Shown here: positions 1-8,602 of the stretch, piece after piece
Layout of the letters: each line of letters opens with the position of its first letter
Position numbering within the stretch: the stretch's first letter is position 1
Source of the DNA: a virus
DNA length: 40,539 bases
IMG/VR virus record: IMGVR_UViG_3300006920_000023
Location: 1-40,539 of that record
Reading direction: 5' to 3' (one strand)
Program-made: the position numbers and the translations under genes
The notes under the pieces: model-generated
What the model was told of the DNA's origin: nothing
The model's input: the letters and a program-made list of their open reading frames with translations, nothing else
Database searches by the model: none

Positions 1-7
1 CACCTCA

Positions 8-41
8 TGTTAGGAAATGATGTTAGGAAAGCGTTAGGAAA
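8..41 (+). repeat. Three direct integrase arm-type sites (P side)
   Basis: Decamers at 8-17 (TGTTAGGAAA), 21-30 (TGTTAGGAAA) and 32-41 (CGTTAGGAAA), with starts spaced 13 and 11 bp. The first overlaps the integrase stop codon, so the last codons of int double as a binding site. Short direct repeats flanking a tRNA-derived core are typical N-terminal-domain (arm) sites of tyrosine integrases. The functional assignment is inferred. Confidence 0.75.
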
Positions 42-73
42 GAGTAAGCACTAACCGTGCAGGCCTTTAAATA

Positions 74-123
74 TGGGGTGACCGATGGGGCTCGAACCCA
101 CGACAACCGGAGTCACAGTCCGG
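74..123 (-). tRNA. Partial tRNA-His (GTG), 3' half only, attP core
   Basis: Read on the minus strand, the sequence contains the complete anticodon arm with GTG in the loop (stem CCGGA/TCCGG), the variable loop, the T arm with loop GTTCGAGC, the acceptor 3' strand and an encoded CCA ending near position 74. The 5' half (acceptor 5' strand and D arm) is absent: the bases after 123 do not match a tRNA. This is a fragment carried by the phage to rebuild the host gene on integration, not a functional tRNA by itself. Confidence 0.9.
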
Positions 124-159
124 TATTCCCCCCTTACATTTCAAGACCTTAACTCTTTT

Positions 160-169
160 TTTCCTAACA
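160..169 (-). repeat. Inverted arm-type site
   Basis: TTTCCTAACA, the reverse complement of the arm decamer found at 8-17, on the far side of the tRNA core. Confidence 0.7.
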
Positions 170-193
170 TGAGCGCTTTTTTAGGCGCTTAAA

Positions 194-206
194 AATCAAC
201 TAGTTA
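194..206 (+). promoter_or_regulatory. Predicted IHF binding site in attP
   Basis: AATCAACTAGTTA matches the established IHF consensus WATCAANNNNTTR at every fixed position and follows an A-rich stretch, as strong IHF sites do. It sits between the arm sites at 160-169 and 225-234. A second candidate with one mismatch lies at 139-151 (TTTCAAGACCTTA). DNA bending by IHF would bring arm and core sites together. Confidence 0.7.
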
Positions 207-224
207 CACAAGTTGACCAACCCA

Positions 225-234
225 TGTTAGGAAA
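225..234 (+). repeat. Distal arm-type site
   Basis: TGTTAGGAAA, identical to the copies at 8-17 and 21-30. It lies just upstream of the ribosome binding region of the cargo gene at 250. Confidence 0.7.
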
Positions 235-249
235 AAAGAGGAATGGAGA

Positions 250-1140
250 ATGCACCCGGAAGAGCGCAGCAAATCATCACGAAAACCCGCAAAAGTCCCA
301 CAAAAGAGATTGCGCTATAAGCGCCACGATACACCCGGTACCCACAAGGCTTTCTTGGTGCTGGCGATCATAGCCGCAATTATAATGCTATGGCTAAATC
401 TGAATGTTGCCCAGGCGCAACAGTGGCCGGCAGAGCCAACGGTCTCATATGACCGCACCAATGAGCCTGTGGACGCGACTCAAGCGATTGAATACGCGCT
501 GTGGTCGATCCGTGAGCGTACTGGCAGATCGGGCTCTATAGTCCCGTTGGGCGGCGACATCCCTATCACTTGGGTTAGTGCCGCGCAGATGCTTAACCAA
601 ACTCAATGCTCATGTAACGGGTGGGCTTGGTGGAGTTGGGATCAAAACAGCAACATGACAAGTGCCAGCATTCTGCTAAATATCGACACTTTGGCCGAAG
701 GTGGGAAGAAGCTGGTGCGAACCGTGCTGCACGAACTCGGGCATGCCCTCGGTGGAGATATTCACCACAACGAAGCAGGAGCCGTTTTAAGCGCATCTGG
801 AAGATACCCTTACGATTACGCGCTAACAACCACGGACGCGCTAAAACTGCCCTATGCGTCCCGCTCGCTGTGCTTTGCAGAGCTAACTTTGCAGAATGAC
901 ATCTACATTCCCGATATTCAGGGCATGAAGGCCATGCTACGCTACCAAGGCGATGGCGTTTGGGCGCTGGTATCGCTAGCCGAAAATGAATCGACGCAGG
1001 GCTGCACGCAGGCAAGCGTCAATGAGGCGATGGAAATAGAGCTCACCGATCTGCGAGGCTATTCAGGCCAGTACAGCTATGTTCGATTAGAACCAATTGG
1101 GAACGATACGTGGGCGCTAGGGATGGCCATAGAACACTAA
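250..1140 (+). CDS. Membrane-anchored zinc metalloprotease-like cargo (moron) protein
   Basis: A 296-residue protein. A basic N-terminus (residues 1-33) precedes one hydrophobic segment (about 34-56) ending near an AQAQ sequence, which looks like a signal anchor or signal peptide. The putative catalytic motif is HELGHALGGDIHH at 161-173: H161, E162 and H165 fit HExxH, and G168 fits the metzincin glycine. The usual third ligand position (171) is Ile, with His at 172 and 173, so there is a one-residue shift. A hydrophobic stretch AVLSAS near 178-183 could serve as the Met-turn region. It sits between attP and the tailspike, on the opposite strand to the late operon, 3 bp from the tailspike stop. 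That is the classic location for lysogenic-conversion cargo. The start has a GAGG-type site 7-10 bases upstream. Substrate and true proteolytic activity are unknown. Confidence 0.75.
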   Translation: MHPEERSKSSRKPAKVPQKRLRYKRHDTPGTHKAFLVLAIIAAIIMLWLNLNVAQAQQWPAEPTVSYDRTNEPVDATQAIEYALWSIRERTGRSGSIVPLGGDIPITWVSAAQMLNQTQCSCNGWAWWSWDQNSNMTSASILLNIDTLAEGGKKLVRTVLHELGHALGGDIHHNEAGAVLSASGRYPYDYALTTTDALKLPYASRSLCFAELTLQNDIYIPDIQGMKAMLRYQGDGVWALVSLAENESTQGCTQASVNEAMEIELTDLRGYSGQYSYVRLEPIGNDTWALGMAIEH

Positions 1141-1143
1141 TTT

Positions 1144-3687
1144 CTATACCTTCTCAAACTCGATAAAATGAGCATTGATCTGGAAGCCTTTGATGGTTTG
1201 TCCTGATCCAACAGCAATGACCAGCAAATACATGGCCTCGCCTGCCTCCACCAATGCCTCCGTTTCGGGGGCCGAAAATCCAGATTCGCGCTCTATTCCA
1301 ACAGTCATGCCGCCAGTGGTAGACGTTGAGCACACCGTAGTAGCGGTATTATCGACTCGCAGAGTTGAGTAGTTGGTGGCATCTGCTGACAGGGTTTGCG
1401 AGCTGTAGGTAATATCACCGAAGTACGCACTTTTCCTAGTATCTTGGTATAGCTGGAATACCTTGTTCTGCCCAGTAGATACGGTCACATCTCCGCACGA
1501 CACCTTTCTGCTCGGTAGAAGTTTTCCGGCAGTGTTTGAGGTTACAACGATAGGCGATGTGTATTGCGTAATCTGGTTGTTTCTCCACTCAAAGCTAGCC
1601 GCGCCAGTATTGGCGCTAAGTCTAAGAGCAGCGCCTGTTACCGTAGTGTCAACGGTTCGAAGGAATCGACTATTAGTAACCGAAATCTGCGATTCATCAA
1701 GTACCGTTGAAATATCAAGAGCATCTAGCGGGTAGTTCTCGATGTGGATATTGTCCATAACGCAGTATTTTGGAACTGACACCCTGATTGCATCTGTGGA
1801 GGTTTGCAGGTCTACTAGCTTGACGTTCTGCAGGGTGCAAGATAGTTCAGAGTTTGTAAAAGAGTCCTTGAGCAAGTAAATTACCGCCGCTCCAGACGAG
1901 GTATCTCCATAGGGAGAATTGTGGTCAATATCGAGCAGCTTTAGATTCTTCACGCTCCTGCCCTGGATCGTGCCCGATTCGTTCATCTTGATATTTTGCA
2001 GAGTAATATTCTGGCACACGTACCCGGCGTCAGTGTTAAAGTCACTGCCCACAAAAATGACACTGCCTCCTTGCCCGCAATTATCAATTGAGACACCTGA
2101 AACCGTGACGTTTTTTGATACCGTGTAGTTTGCAACAGGATCGTTTGCCACATACTCCGCAAAGGTTTCAGGGGTAGTAGACTTAAAGTTGATATAGATC
2201 ACATTGGCAGAATCTTTGGCATTTATGCCGCTAAACACAGAATTTTGCACTGAGTTCATATCCCAACACTGGCCGCCGTTGATAAACGAGACGTTGGTAG
2301 CGCAGCACTCTCTTACGACACGATCAAAATCAATGGCTTCGCTGAAATTGTCGAAATGAAGATTCGAGATATTCACTCTGTCAACATAGGAAAAGTTCAT
2401 GCCCTGCGTAGTGTTCTTCCATCGGCAATCTGCGATTACAACATCACTGCAGTTTTGCAGTGTTATCGTTGCACCAGCCCTGCTACCGCTAGAGGTGAAG
2501 AAGCAATCCTTGACCTTTATTCCGGCCACACCAGTAAGACTAATTGAACGCTTATTAATGGAGCTATCGCTTGTTGGGTCGAAATCAAAAGTGAGTCCGA
2601 AAAACGCGATGTTCTCAAGCGTCCCAGCGGTCATGTTTTTACTAGTTGAGAATGCGTAGTTGACCGAACTTGCCACCACATAGCCTACAAAATATATCGT
2701 GGCACCGTAGCCTTTTATCGTAATATTGCTGCGATCGATATCGATGGCGCGATGCACCGCCGTTCCAGCCGAATTGCCATAGGTATAGGGAGATGATGCC
2801 AGTGCCACAAGTTTGTATGTAGCAGGGGGGAACAGCAAGCACCCGCCTTCCGGGGTGGCATCTACCGCCGCCTGCACTGCAGTTGTATCGTCGGTGCTTC
2901 CGTCGCCTTTCGCACCGAACCATAAAACATTCAATTCACCGACAAAATCCCTTAGCCATGCGGCAGAGCCATCACCGCCAGTAGGCACAATAATGGTGCC
3001 ACCGTTGTCGGTATAAGTTGATGCGGCCGCGCCCGATACCCACCGAAAATGCCCACTACCGCCATCACCGCGATCGGTGTGGGATTGCAGATAAGCATAG
3101 TTGTACCCGGTGCGCCCCTCGATGCCGCGAAGCGCCGCGATATTGGCGACCTCTTCAACAAAATCACCGGACTCGAACAGGTACACCCACGCATAATCAA
3201 GGCTTGCTGTCAGCGGGGCCGCATCATCAACACTCACTGTCACAGTGGTATTAGGGCTGCTATAGCTACACGCGGTAATAGATCCGTAGAGAGTGGTTGT
3301 ATCCTCCATCTTCACCCGTCGGCCGACTTTGTAGATTGAAGTGGCATTCCCGGCGAGCGTGAAACTGGTAGTGCTGGCGAAGGTTGCTGTTCTCTTGTTA
3401 TTCCATACTTGAGCAAGCTCATTGCCAGATGTAACAGGGCTTTCGGACCAGATCAGATTATCATCAGCATCGGTGACCACAATTGCATACACGCCATCAA
3501 GGTAGACGTCGGCATAACCGGATGAGTTTGTCACTACTGGATTCGTGTTTGCCGCACCATTCTCCCCATTAAAGGTTTCCTTGCGCGTGACACCATCGAT
3601 CTCGTAGGTATTGATCTTGGCGCCTACAACGGGGTCTCCGTTGCTATCGAACACGTAAAATTTTGGACCGGCAATAGATACAGGCAT
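1144..3687 (-). CDS. Tailspike with N-terminal anchor and pectate-lyase-type beta-helix
   Basis: An 847-residue protein at the end of the late operon, the position of P22 gene 9. Residues about 1-90 form a beta-rich head-binding or anchor domain. About 200-250 contain the phage motif GHFRW...GG..I, and 251-268 hold WFGAKGDGSTDD, the signature of the pectate lyase 3 superfamily entry into a right-handed parallel beta-helix. The long Asn/Ser/Val-rich repeats after this fit the helix. Expected role: binding and probably cleaving host surface polysaccharide as the receptor-recognition enzyme. Catalytic residues and the sugar cannot be assigned from sequence. The start has TGGAG upstream, but an intrinsic terminator lies just before it, so expression may be reduced or need its own promoter. 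Confidence 0.88.
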   Translation of the reverse strand: MPVSIAGPKFYVFDSNGDPVVGAKINTYEIDGVTRKETFNGENGAANTNPVVTNSSGYADVYLDGVYAIVVTDADDNLIWSESPVTSGNELAQVWNNKRTATFASTTSFTLAGNATSIYKVGRRVKMEDTTTLYGSITACSYSSPNTTVTVSVDDAAPLTASLDYAWVYLFESGDFVEEVANIAALRGIEGRTGYNYAYLQSHTDRGDGGSGHFRWVSGAAASTYTDNGGTIIVPTGGDGSAAWLRDFVGELNVLWFGAKGDGSTDDTTAVQAAVDATPEGGCLLFPPATYKLVALASSPYTYGNSAGTAVHRAIDIDRSNITIKGYGATIYFVGYVVASSVNYAFSTSKNMTAGTLENIAFFGLTFDFDPTSDSSINKRSISLTGVAGIKVKDCFFTSSGSRAGATITLQNCSDVVIADCRWKNTTQGMNFSYVDRVNISNLHFDNFSEAIDFDRVVRECCATNVSFINGGQCWDMNSVQNSVFSGINAKDSANVIYINFKSTTPETFAEYVANDPVANYTVSKNVTVSGVSIDNCGQGGSVIFVGSDFNTDAGYVCQNITLQNIKMNESGTIQGRSVKNLKLLDIDHNSPYGDTSSGAAVIYLLKDSFTNSELSCTLQNVKLVDLQTSTDAIRVSVPKYCVMDNIHIENYPLDALDISTVLDESQISVTNSRFLRTVDTTVTGAALRLSANTGAASFEWRNNQITQYTSPIVVTSNTAGKLLPSRKVSCGDVTVSTGQNKVFQLYQDTRKSAYFGDITYSSQTLSADATNYSTLRVDNTATTVCSTSTTGGMTVGIERESGFSAPETEALVEAGEAMYLLVIAVGSGQTIKGFQINAHFIEFEKV

Positions 3688-3702
3688 CAGATTATCTCCA
3701 AT

Positions 3703-3725
3703 AAAAAACCCGCACTAGGCGGGTT
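3703..3725 (-). terminator. Intrinsic terminator between ejection protein and tailspike genes
   Basis: On the minus strand a perfect 7-bp stem (AACCCGC/GCGGGTT, loop of 5) is followed directly by a T run (A run at 3703-3708 on the plus strand). It lies only about 15 bases before the tailspike start codon, next to its ribosome binding site. Confidence 0.85.
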
Positions 3726-3748
3726 CGGTGTGGATCACAAAGGATTGA

Positions 3749-6700
3749 TTATTTCGGCATTTTTTCTTCGATCTCGCGCAGCGTTTTTTCCGCTAGCTGG
3801 TACACCTGGGCAAGCGTGTCATTCTTGGCTTTGTACCAGGCTTCTATGCGCTGCTCTTTGATTTCTACGGGCAGTGTTGGGTCGTATTTGATATCGGCCA
3901 GCACCATGTCCTGATCTTGGAATGCGCGATCGATCTGATTGAAAGCACCGTCCAAGGCAATAAGGGCCGTATTGACCTCATTGCCGGTAATGCTGGCCAA
4001 AGCCTTGCCATCGCGTATGGCCTCCGACTGCGCCGCGGCGAATGCGCCCCGCATGCCAGCCGCCTTGTTTTTGAGGTTGTAGTACCCCTCAGTCCATTTC
4101 GTTCTATAAGGCACCTTCTGCCCTGCAAACTGATAGGTGAGGTAGTCAATAGGATTGCCGCGCGCAAAGGGTCTTTCGCCCCACTGCTCTTTGTTCCAAA
4201 GCACATTTTCAGAGGCATCAGAGATTAGTGCTTCCACATAACGTAGATAGCCTTTGGTGTAGTGCTCTGCAAGCAAGGGTGATACCCCTAGCGCCTTGCC
4301 GATGTTGCGGTACAAAATCGGAGTGCGATCGGTGTACTGGTACTCTGCCGGCCGATTCATCATGTACTCAGGAATTACCGGGGCACCTGTGAAGGTCTCG
4401 TTAATCTGCGCTTCGACAATGGGCTGCAGTATGCCGGGGTAGTCGCCAATTCCCATGGAATTGACCATTGTCCACGCAAGGTTTTCAGCCGCGGCCTTCC
4501 CGTCTTTGTCTTTGATATAGTCAAGCGCGGTCTCTGGAATAGAGGCAAAGATATGGCCTATATCATAGGGGCGCGGGATCTTAATTGGAGCGCCGCCCTC
4601 GGGTGGGAATATCCACCAAAAACGAGATTTTTGGTCAGCGGTCAAAGCCTTGTACCGATCATCGTCCTGATTTATCAACCAGAGTATGCCGGTCATGGTC
4701 GTGATCATCGAGCCGGTCAAAAGGAACTTTACCTTGGCATCGTGCAGTTTCACCAAATTGGCGCCGGTCATCTTGCCTTTGATCTCGAATATCTCGCGCG
4801 CGGTCTTATCAAGCCCCTGAATACCTGCATTCATGAAGGGCACCATGCGCAGATACTTTGCCCATGCCTCTGATCCTGGCATCTTGGCAAAGTCAGTGGC
4901 GACCTCGCGGGCCTCCCACGCGGCCTCTAAGGCGTTCTTCCCGGCCTTCCTGCCCTTGCGGTAGTCTCCTAGCCTAGAACCGTACTCAAAGGTGCTGGCG
5001 AAGCGGTCATAGCCAGCGAATGCCTTGGCTGCATAATCCCAGCCGGAACTAGCCGGCAAGTCTATGCGTGATCTGCTTCTGCCCTCCACTGTGCGCGCTT
5101 CAATGCGTGTGCCATAGCCGCCACCATTGAGCATGAATTCCTTGTACAGATCGGAGGTAAAAATCATCTCGGCCATACCGCGCAGCGTGTCGAATACCGG
5201 GATGAACTTGTTTTTCGAGATCACCGCCGCGCTCACCGTGTCACGCACCGCGTTTGGACCCAAGAACTGCAGCATCGAAGTGATAGTGCGAGTTTGCAGA
5301 TTTTTTACATGGAACAAGGCATTGAGCAGTGCCCCGGATTTAAACCCGCGCATCCCGGTAAGGGCTTCTACCAATAGGGGGCTGCGCACCTCGAAGTATG
5401 TTGTCTTCCCGTCTATGTTCACCGCCTCAACATGGGTTTCCAGAGTGCGGGGCATAGTCTGCGTCCAGAAAGTCATCAAGCCGGGGTTGTCGATCAGGAC
5501 ATTGGCGATGTCGTTCACGTCAGTGATTTGCCCATCAAGATTCTCGGCATTGGCCACAATCATGCCGTTACTGCTGATCGTCATGCCAAGGTTTGCCATC
5601 GCCTGTGCAATGGCCATGGCTTGTTGCTGCAGATGCACCTTGACTTGCTTGCTATCGGGCGGGATCTTGACCGCGAACAAGGAACCCTCTTGGCTTCGGG
5701 CGATATCCTTGAACAGCGTTTGACGGGCGCGGGCGATAGTGGCCGCCCGGATATTGGAGTAAAGCCCTTCGATGATGTTGTCGGCGATCTCGCGGGTGTT
5801 CATGGTGCCACCGGTCAAGCGCTTTCCAATGGTGGCCCCTTCCCCTTTGCCATCCTCGATGCTCTCGATCACCCGGTGGAACGGCACGTAGTTCTTGTTG
5901 GCATCGGCAAAGGCTTTGCGCTGGTCCTCGCTTAATAGGCCCATCTGCACGTAGAAGTCCAGCATGCGCTTGTTGAATGCCTGGTATTCGCGGAATACCT
6001 CGCGGAATTCGCTGTATTGCTCGCCCAATTCAAGCCCAGCGGCGATCTCGTCTCGAGTGAACAGGTTCTCGCGGCCCTGCTGTAGAAGTTCATGCGCGCG
6101 GCGCGCCTTGAAGTATTCCATCAGCAAATCGAAGCGCTCATAGCCATGTTTTGCCGCTGGCCAAAAGATATCCTTCAAGCCCTTGCCGCTGAACTTGAAA
6201 TCACCCTCTTCTGTGAGCTCTGGTGTGCCATAGCGCACGACTGCCTCGTGCATGGCCTCTGCGCCGTTGACCATCTGGAATTGCTTGTAGGCGCTCCTAT
6301 TGGCATCTGCGATGTCACCGCGAATGGTGCGCTCGATCACCTTAATACCGTGGATTTTGTCTATGGCATTTTGGCGATAGCGCTCGGCCGGGGCCGATTG
6401 GATGTATTGGGCAAGTGACTGCGCCGGGGTGAGCTCTTTGCCGGACTTGGCACGAAAGGACGCGCGCGGGCCTTGCAGATACCACTTGTGCATCTCTTCC
6501 TGCAGCTCTGTCATCTTGCGCGCAAAGGCTGGGCTCCTGTTAAGTGTCTCCTCAAACGCTTTGGTGAATTCAGGCGCTGTCTCGATCACCTTGTTGTACT
6601 GCGTAAGCCACAGGCGCACAAACTCGGCAAAGCCTTCGCTCTTGACCAGCCTTGGATCGCTGGTGTAGGAAAACTGCTCTACCTGCTTTTTGAACTGAGG

Positions 6701-8602
6701 TTGATTGCGCAGGCGCGTGAACACCTTGGCAAAGGTATGGTGAAAATCCAGATAGTGCGCCATCTCGTGCGCCATGGTCTCGACATCATCATAGCTTTTG
6801 GTGCGCACTTCGCTATTATTGCGGCGATAGAAACCTAGTTTAGACTTGCCTTTGATCTTGCTCTGGTACAGGCGAGGCCCAATGATGTCCTCGAGCATTA
6901 CACGGATGCCCTCACGGCGCGTAGGCTTGTTCTCTGGCTTGAGCTTTACCGTGCGCTGCCCGAGCTGGAAACTCTCCTCACGCGCTCTCTCAGGAGCTGT
7001 AATCTGGCGATACATTGGCTGCCACCCAGGCATAGGCATATCCATTGAGGAGTTGTCGACGCCTTTGCTGGCAAAAGTGTCTGTTGTGAGCTCTGCCATA
7101 GTGGCTGCTGCCGCTTCGCTCTTCGCACTTGGCGACTGCGTTACAGCTTGCGCGCCAGCCGTTTTCATCGCGGCATAGGCTATTTCGGTATCGCTAAAGC
7201 CAGCCTGCTGCATCTGTTGGTAGACTGCTGGCGTAACAGTCACCACAGACAGCGGTGTGCCGCTCATACGCGCAGCTTCGGCCCTGCCTTGGCCATCTAT
7301 CACCTGTGGGCCTGATTCGCCTGTCACGGCCACCACAGGGGCATTGCTAGTGGTATCAGGGGCAACACCTTCGAAGGCTGGGATGCTCGACGGATCTACT
7401 TGACTCGTGGTAACCGTTGCAGGCGCATCCATTGAAACCGATTCTGATACGACTTCTCTGGTGGCGTTCTCTGGCGACATCGAGCGCACCGCTTCTTGCT
7501 CGACGTTCACAGCCTGTGCCGCATCCATCTCGGCATTGATCTCGGCGGCCACGCGCTCCATGACCATTTCTGCCACAGACTTTGGCTTTACCACTTCGTT
7601 GACAGTAGAGGCGGCCGCACCGGCGCCCGCACCGTATACGCCACCGGCAACGGCGCCAGCAAGGCCGCGCTCTGCGGCTTCACCAAGGGACATATCAGCA
7701 CCAGTGCCGAACTTCTCGCCCAAATATTCTAGGATGCCTTCCTGCACAAACTCGGTGGCCGCCTCTGTGCCGGCAGACTCGGCGGCATCCTTCCCGATGC
7801 GTTTCGCAGCATTTAAGAATCCAGCCTCTAATGCCTCCTTTCCGACCTGGGCAGGATTGGCAATACGACCGGCACCGACGCGCTCGAGTAGCGCAGAGCC
7901 CAATGCGAAAGGGATGGCTTCCACGACATCTATCAGATCAGTATCGGCTTTGCCCTTGTTCTTGGCGCGCGTCTCGCCAATCTCGCCAGCTCGGGTAATG
8001 ACGTAAGCTGGCAGATTCATCATGACCGCTATCATGTCCGGAGTAGACTTAATGCCCTGCTCTAAGCCATAGGCGATCACTTCACCGGCATCGGACAAGC
8101 GCAGATCACCATCGGTGAAGGCCTGCTTTACGCTCTCCCAAGTGTGCTCTGGCACATACCCGGCGTCAGTCTTTGCCCAGCTATCGGCCGCAATGTTCAA
8201 AGGCTCCTTGATGTTCTTGTCCTGCTTTAGCTGCGCGTACTTCTCGGGGCCGTAATACTTGGGCATGCCGCCATCAAAGACGAAGCCGCCAAGGGGTAAC
8301 TTTTCCTCGAGCGCACTGGCAGCGGCCGCGCCAGTGCGAAACAGTCCAGAAAGCAATTGACCGCCACGCTCTACCGCGCCGCGCACAGCATTCAGTGCTT
8401 TTGGCTGCTCGGTTTCTGGCATTGAGTTTGGCGCGCTTGGCATCAGCGAGCGAGAAAGATCAGCAGCATTGTCAGTAGGCAAAGCGAAGTCAGATTCCTG
8501 CGCCAATCCCTTTTCAATAGCGCGCATGCGAATCTGGTCTTTGCCTATACCATCAGGTACGCCACGGATGGTGACGCCATTGGGTAGCAGTACATCAGGC
8601 AT
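3749..8602 (-). CDS. Giant polyvalent ejection (internal virion) protein with zincin motif and LPD38-like region
   Basis: A 1617-residue protein in the slot of P22 gene 16 (ejection protein, 609 aa), so greatly enlarged. The N-terminus (1-30, LPNGVTIRGVPDG) is a short motif common at the start of phage internal virion proteins. About 430-455 (IDGQGRAEAARMSG) resembles ParB/DdrB-like segments of polyvalent proteins. HEMAHYLDFHH at 612-622 gives H612, E613 and H616, with E656 and E660 downstream in EGFAEF, a gluzincin-like arrangement. About 1085-1330 resembles the large polyvalent protein domain LPD38. Known for such proteins: carried in the capsid and injected with DNA. Inferred: its metallopeptidase-like domain may act on the cell wall or on host proteins at entry. 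The start overlaps the stop of the upstream gene (TAATG), indicating translational coupling. Confidence 0.8.
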   Translation of the reverse strand: MPDVLLPNGVTIRGVPDGIGKDQIRMRAIEKGLAQESDFALPTDNAADLSRSLMPSAPNSMPETEQPKALNAVRGAVERGGQLLSGLFRTGAAAASALEEKLPLGGFVFDGGMPKYYGPEKYAQLKQDKNIKEPLNIAADSWAKTDAGYVPEHTWESVKQAFTDGDLRLSDAGEVIAYGLEQGIKSTPDMIAVMMNLPAYVITRAGEIGETRAKNKGKADTDLIDVVEAIPFALGSALLERVGAGRIANPAQVGKEALEAGFLNAAKRIGKDAAESAGTEAATEFVQEGILEYLGEKFGTGADMSLGEAAERGLAGAVAGGVYGAGAGAAASTVNEVVKPKSVAEMVMERVAAEINAEMDAAQAVNVEQEAVRSMSPENATREVVSESVSMDAPATVTTSQVDPSSIPAFEGVAPDTTSNAPVVAVTGESGPQVIDGQGRAEAARMSGTPLSVVTVTPAVYQQMQQAGFSDTEIAYAAMKTAGAQAVTQSPSAKSEAAAATMAELTTDTFASKGVDNSSMDMPMPGWQPMYRQITAPERAREESFQLGQRTVKLKPENKPTRREGIRVMLEDIIGPRLYQSKIKGKSKLGFYRRNNSEVRTKSYDDVETMAHEMAHYLDFHHTFAKVFTRLRNQPQFKKQVEQFSYTSDPRLVKSEGFAEFVRLWLTQYNKVIETAPEFTKAFEETLNRSPAFARKMTELQEEMHKWYLQGPRASFRAKSGKELTPAQSLAQYIQSAPAERYRQNAIDKIHGIKVIERTIRGDIADANRSAYKQFQMVNGAEAMHEAVVRYGTPELTEEGDFKFSGKGLKDIFWPAAKHGYERFDLLMEYFKARRAHELLQQGRENLFTRDEIAAGLELGEQYSEFREVFREYQAFNKRMLDFYVQMGLLSEDQRKAFADANKNYVPFHRVIESIEDGKGEGATIGKRLTGGTMNTREIADNIIEGLYSNIRAATIARARQTLFKDIARSQEGSLFAVKIPPDSKQVKVHLQQQAMAIAQAMANLGMTISSNGMIVANAENLDGQITDVNDIANVLIDNPGLMTFWTQTMPRTLETHVEAVNIDGKTTYFEVRSPLLVEALTGMRGFKSGALLNALFHVKNLQTRTITSMLQFLGPNAVRDTVSAAVISKNKFIPVFDTLRGMAEMIFTSDLYKEFMLNGGGYGTRIEARTVEGRSRSRIDLPASSGWDYAAKAFAGYDRFASTFEYGSRLGDYRKGRKAGKNALEAAWEAREVATDFAKMPGSEAWAKYLRMVPFMNAGIQGLDKTAREIFEIKGKMTGANLVKLHDAKVKFLLTGSMITTMTGILWLINQDDDRYKALTADQKSRFWWIFPPEGGAPIKIPRPYDIGHIFASIPETALDYIKDKDGKAAAENLAWTMVNSMGIGDYPGILQPIVEAQINETFTGAPVIPEYMMNRPAEYQYTDRTPILYRNIGKALGVSPLLAEHYTKGYLRYVEALISDASENVLWNKEQWGERPFARGNPIDYLTYQFAGQKVPYRTKWTEGYYNLKNKAAGMRGAFAAAQSEAIRDGKALASITGNEVNTALIALDGAFNQIDRAFQDQDMVLADIKYDPTLPVEIKEQRIEAWYKAKNDTLAQVYQLAEKTLREIEEKMPK

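Larger units (their letters stand above)
1..123. repeat. Left copy of 123-bp terminal direct repeat (circular overlap)
   Basis: Identical base for base to 40417-40539. It starts inside the last codons of the integrase (the final residues and stop fall at 1-20) and ends in the anticodon stem of a tRNA-His fragment. A true att core shared with the host could not include the end of the phage integrase gene, so the repeat is best read as the overlap of a circular or circularly permuted genome. That fits headful packaging. Confidence 0.95.
1..249. other. Phage attachment site attP region
   Basis: Noncoding segment directly downstream of the integrase. It contains a tRNA-His 3' half (74-123) as the likely core. 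Three decamers TGTTAGGAAA or CGTTAGGAAA lie on one side (8-17, 21-30, 32-41), and one inverted (160-169) and one direct copy (225-234) lie on the other. A perfect IHF consensus sits at 194-206. Core flanked by arm-type integrase sites plus IHF sites is the known plan of lambda-type attP. Inverted repeats at 172-176/185-189 and 196-201/211-216 may also bind proteins. No coding sequence is seen here apart from the integrase tail. Confidence 0.85.

Noticed and set aside
171-190. Intrinsic terminator in attP
   Set aside because: AGCGC/GCGCT hairpin lacks a following T run on either strand.
5127-5723. 198-residue plus-strand open frame
   Set aside because: Antisense within the ejection protein gene without supporting signals.
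7407-8006. 199-residue plus-strand open frame
   Set aside because: Antisense to the 1617-residue protein, Ser/Ala/Pro-rich composition, no ribosome binding site; third-base shadow.
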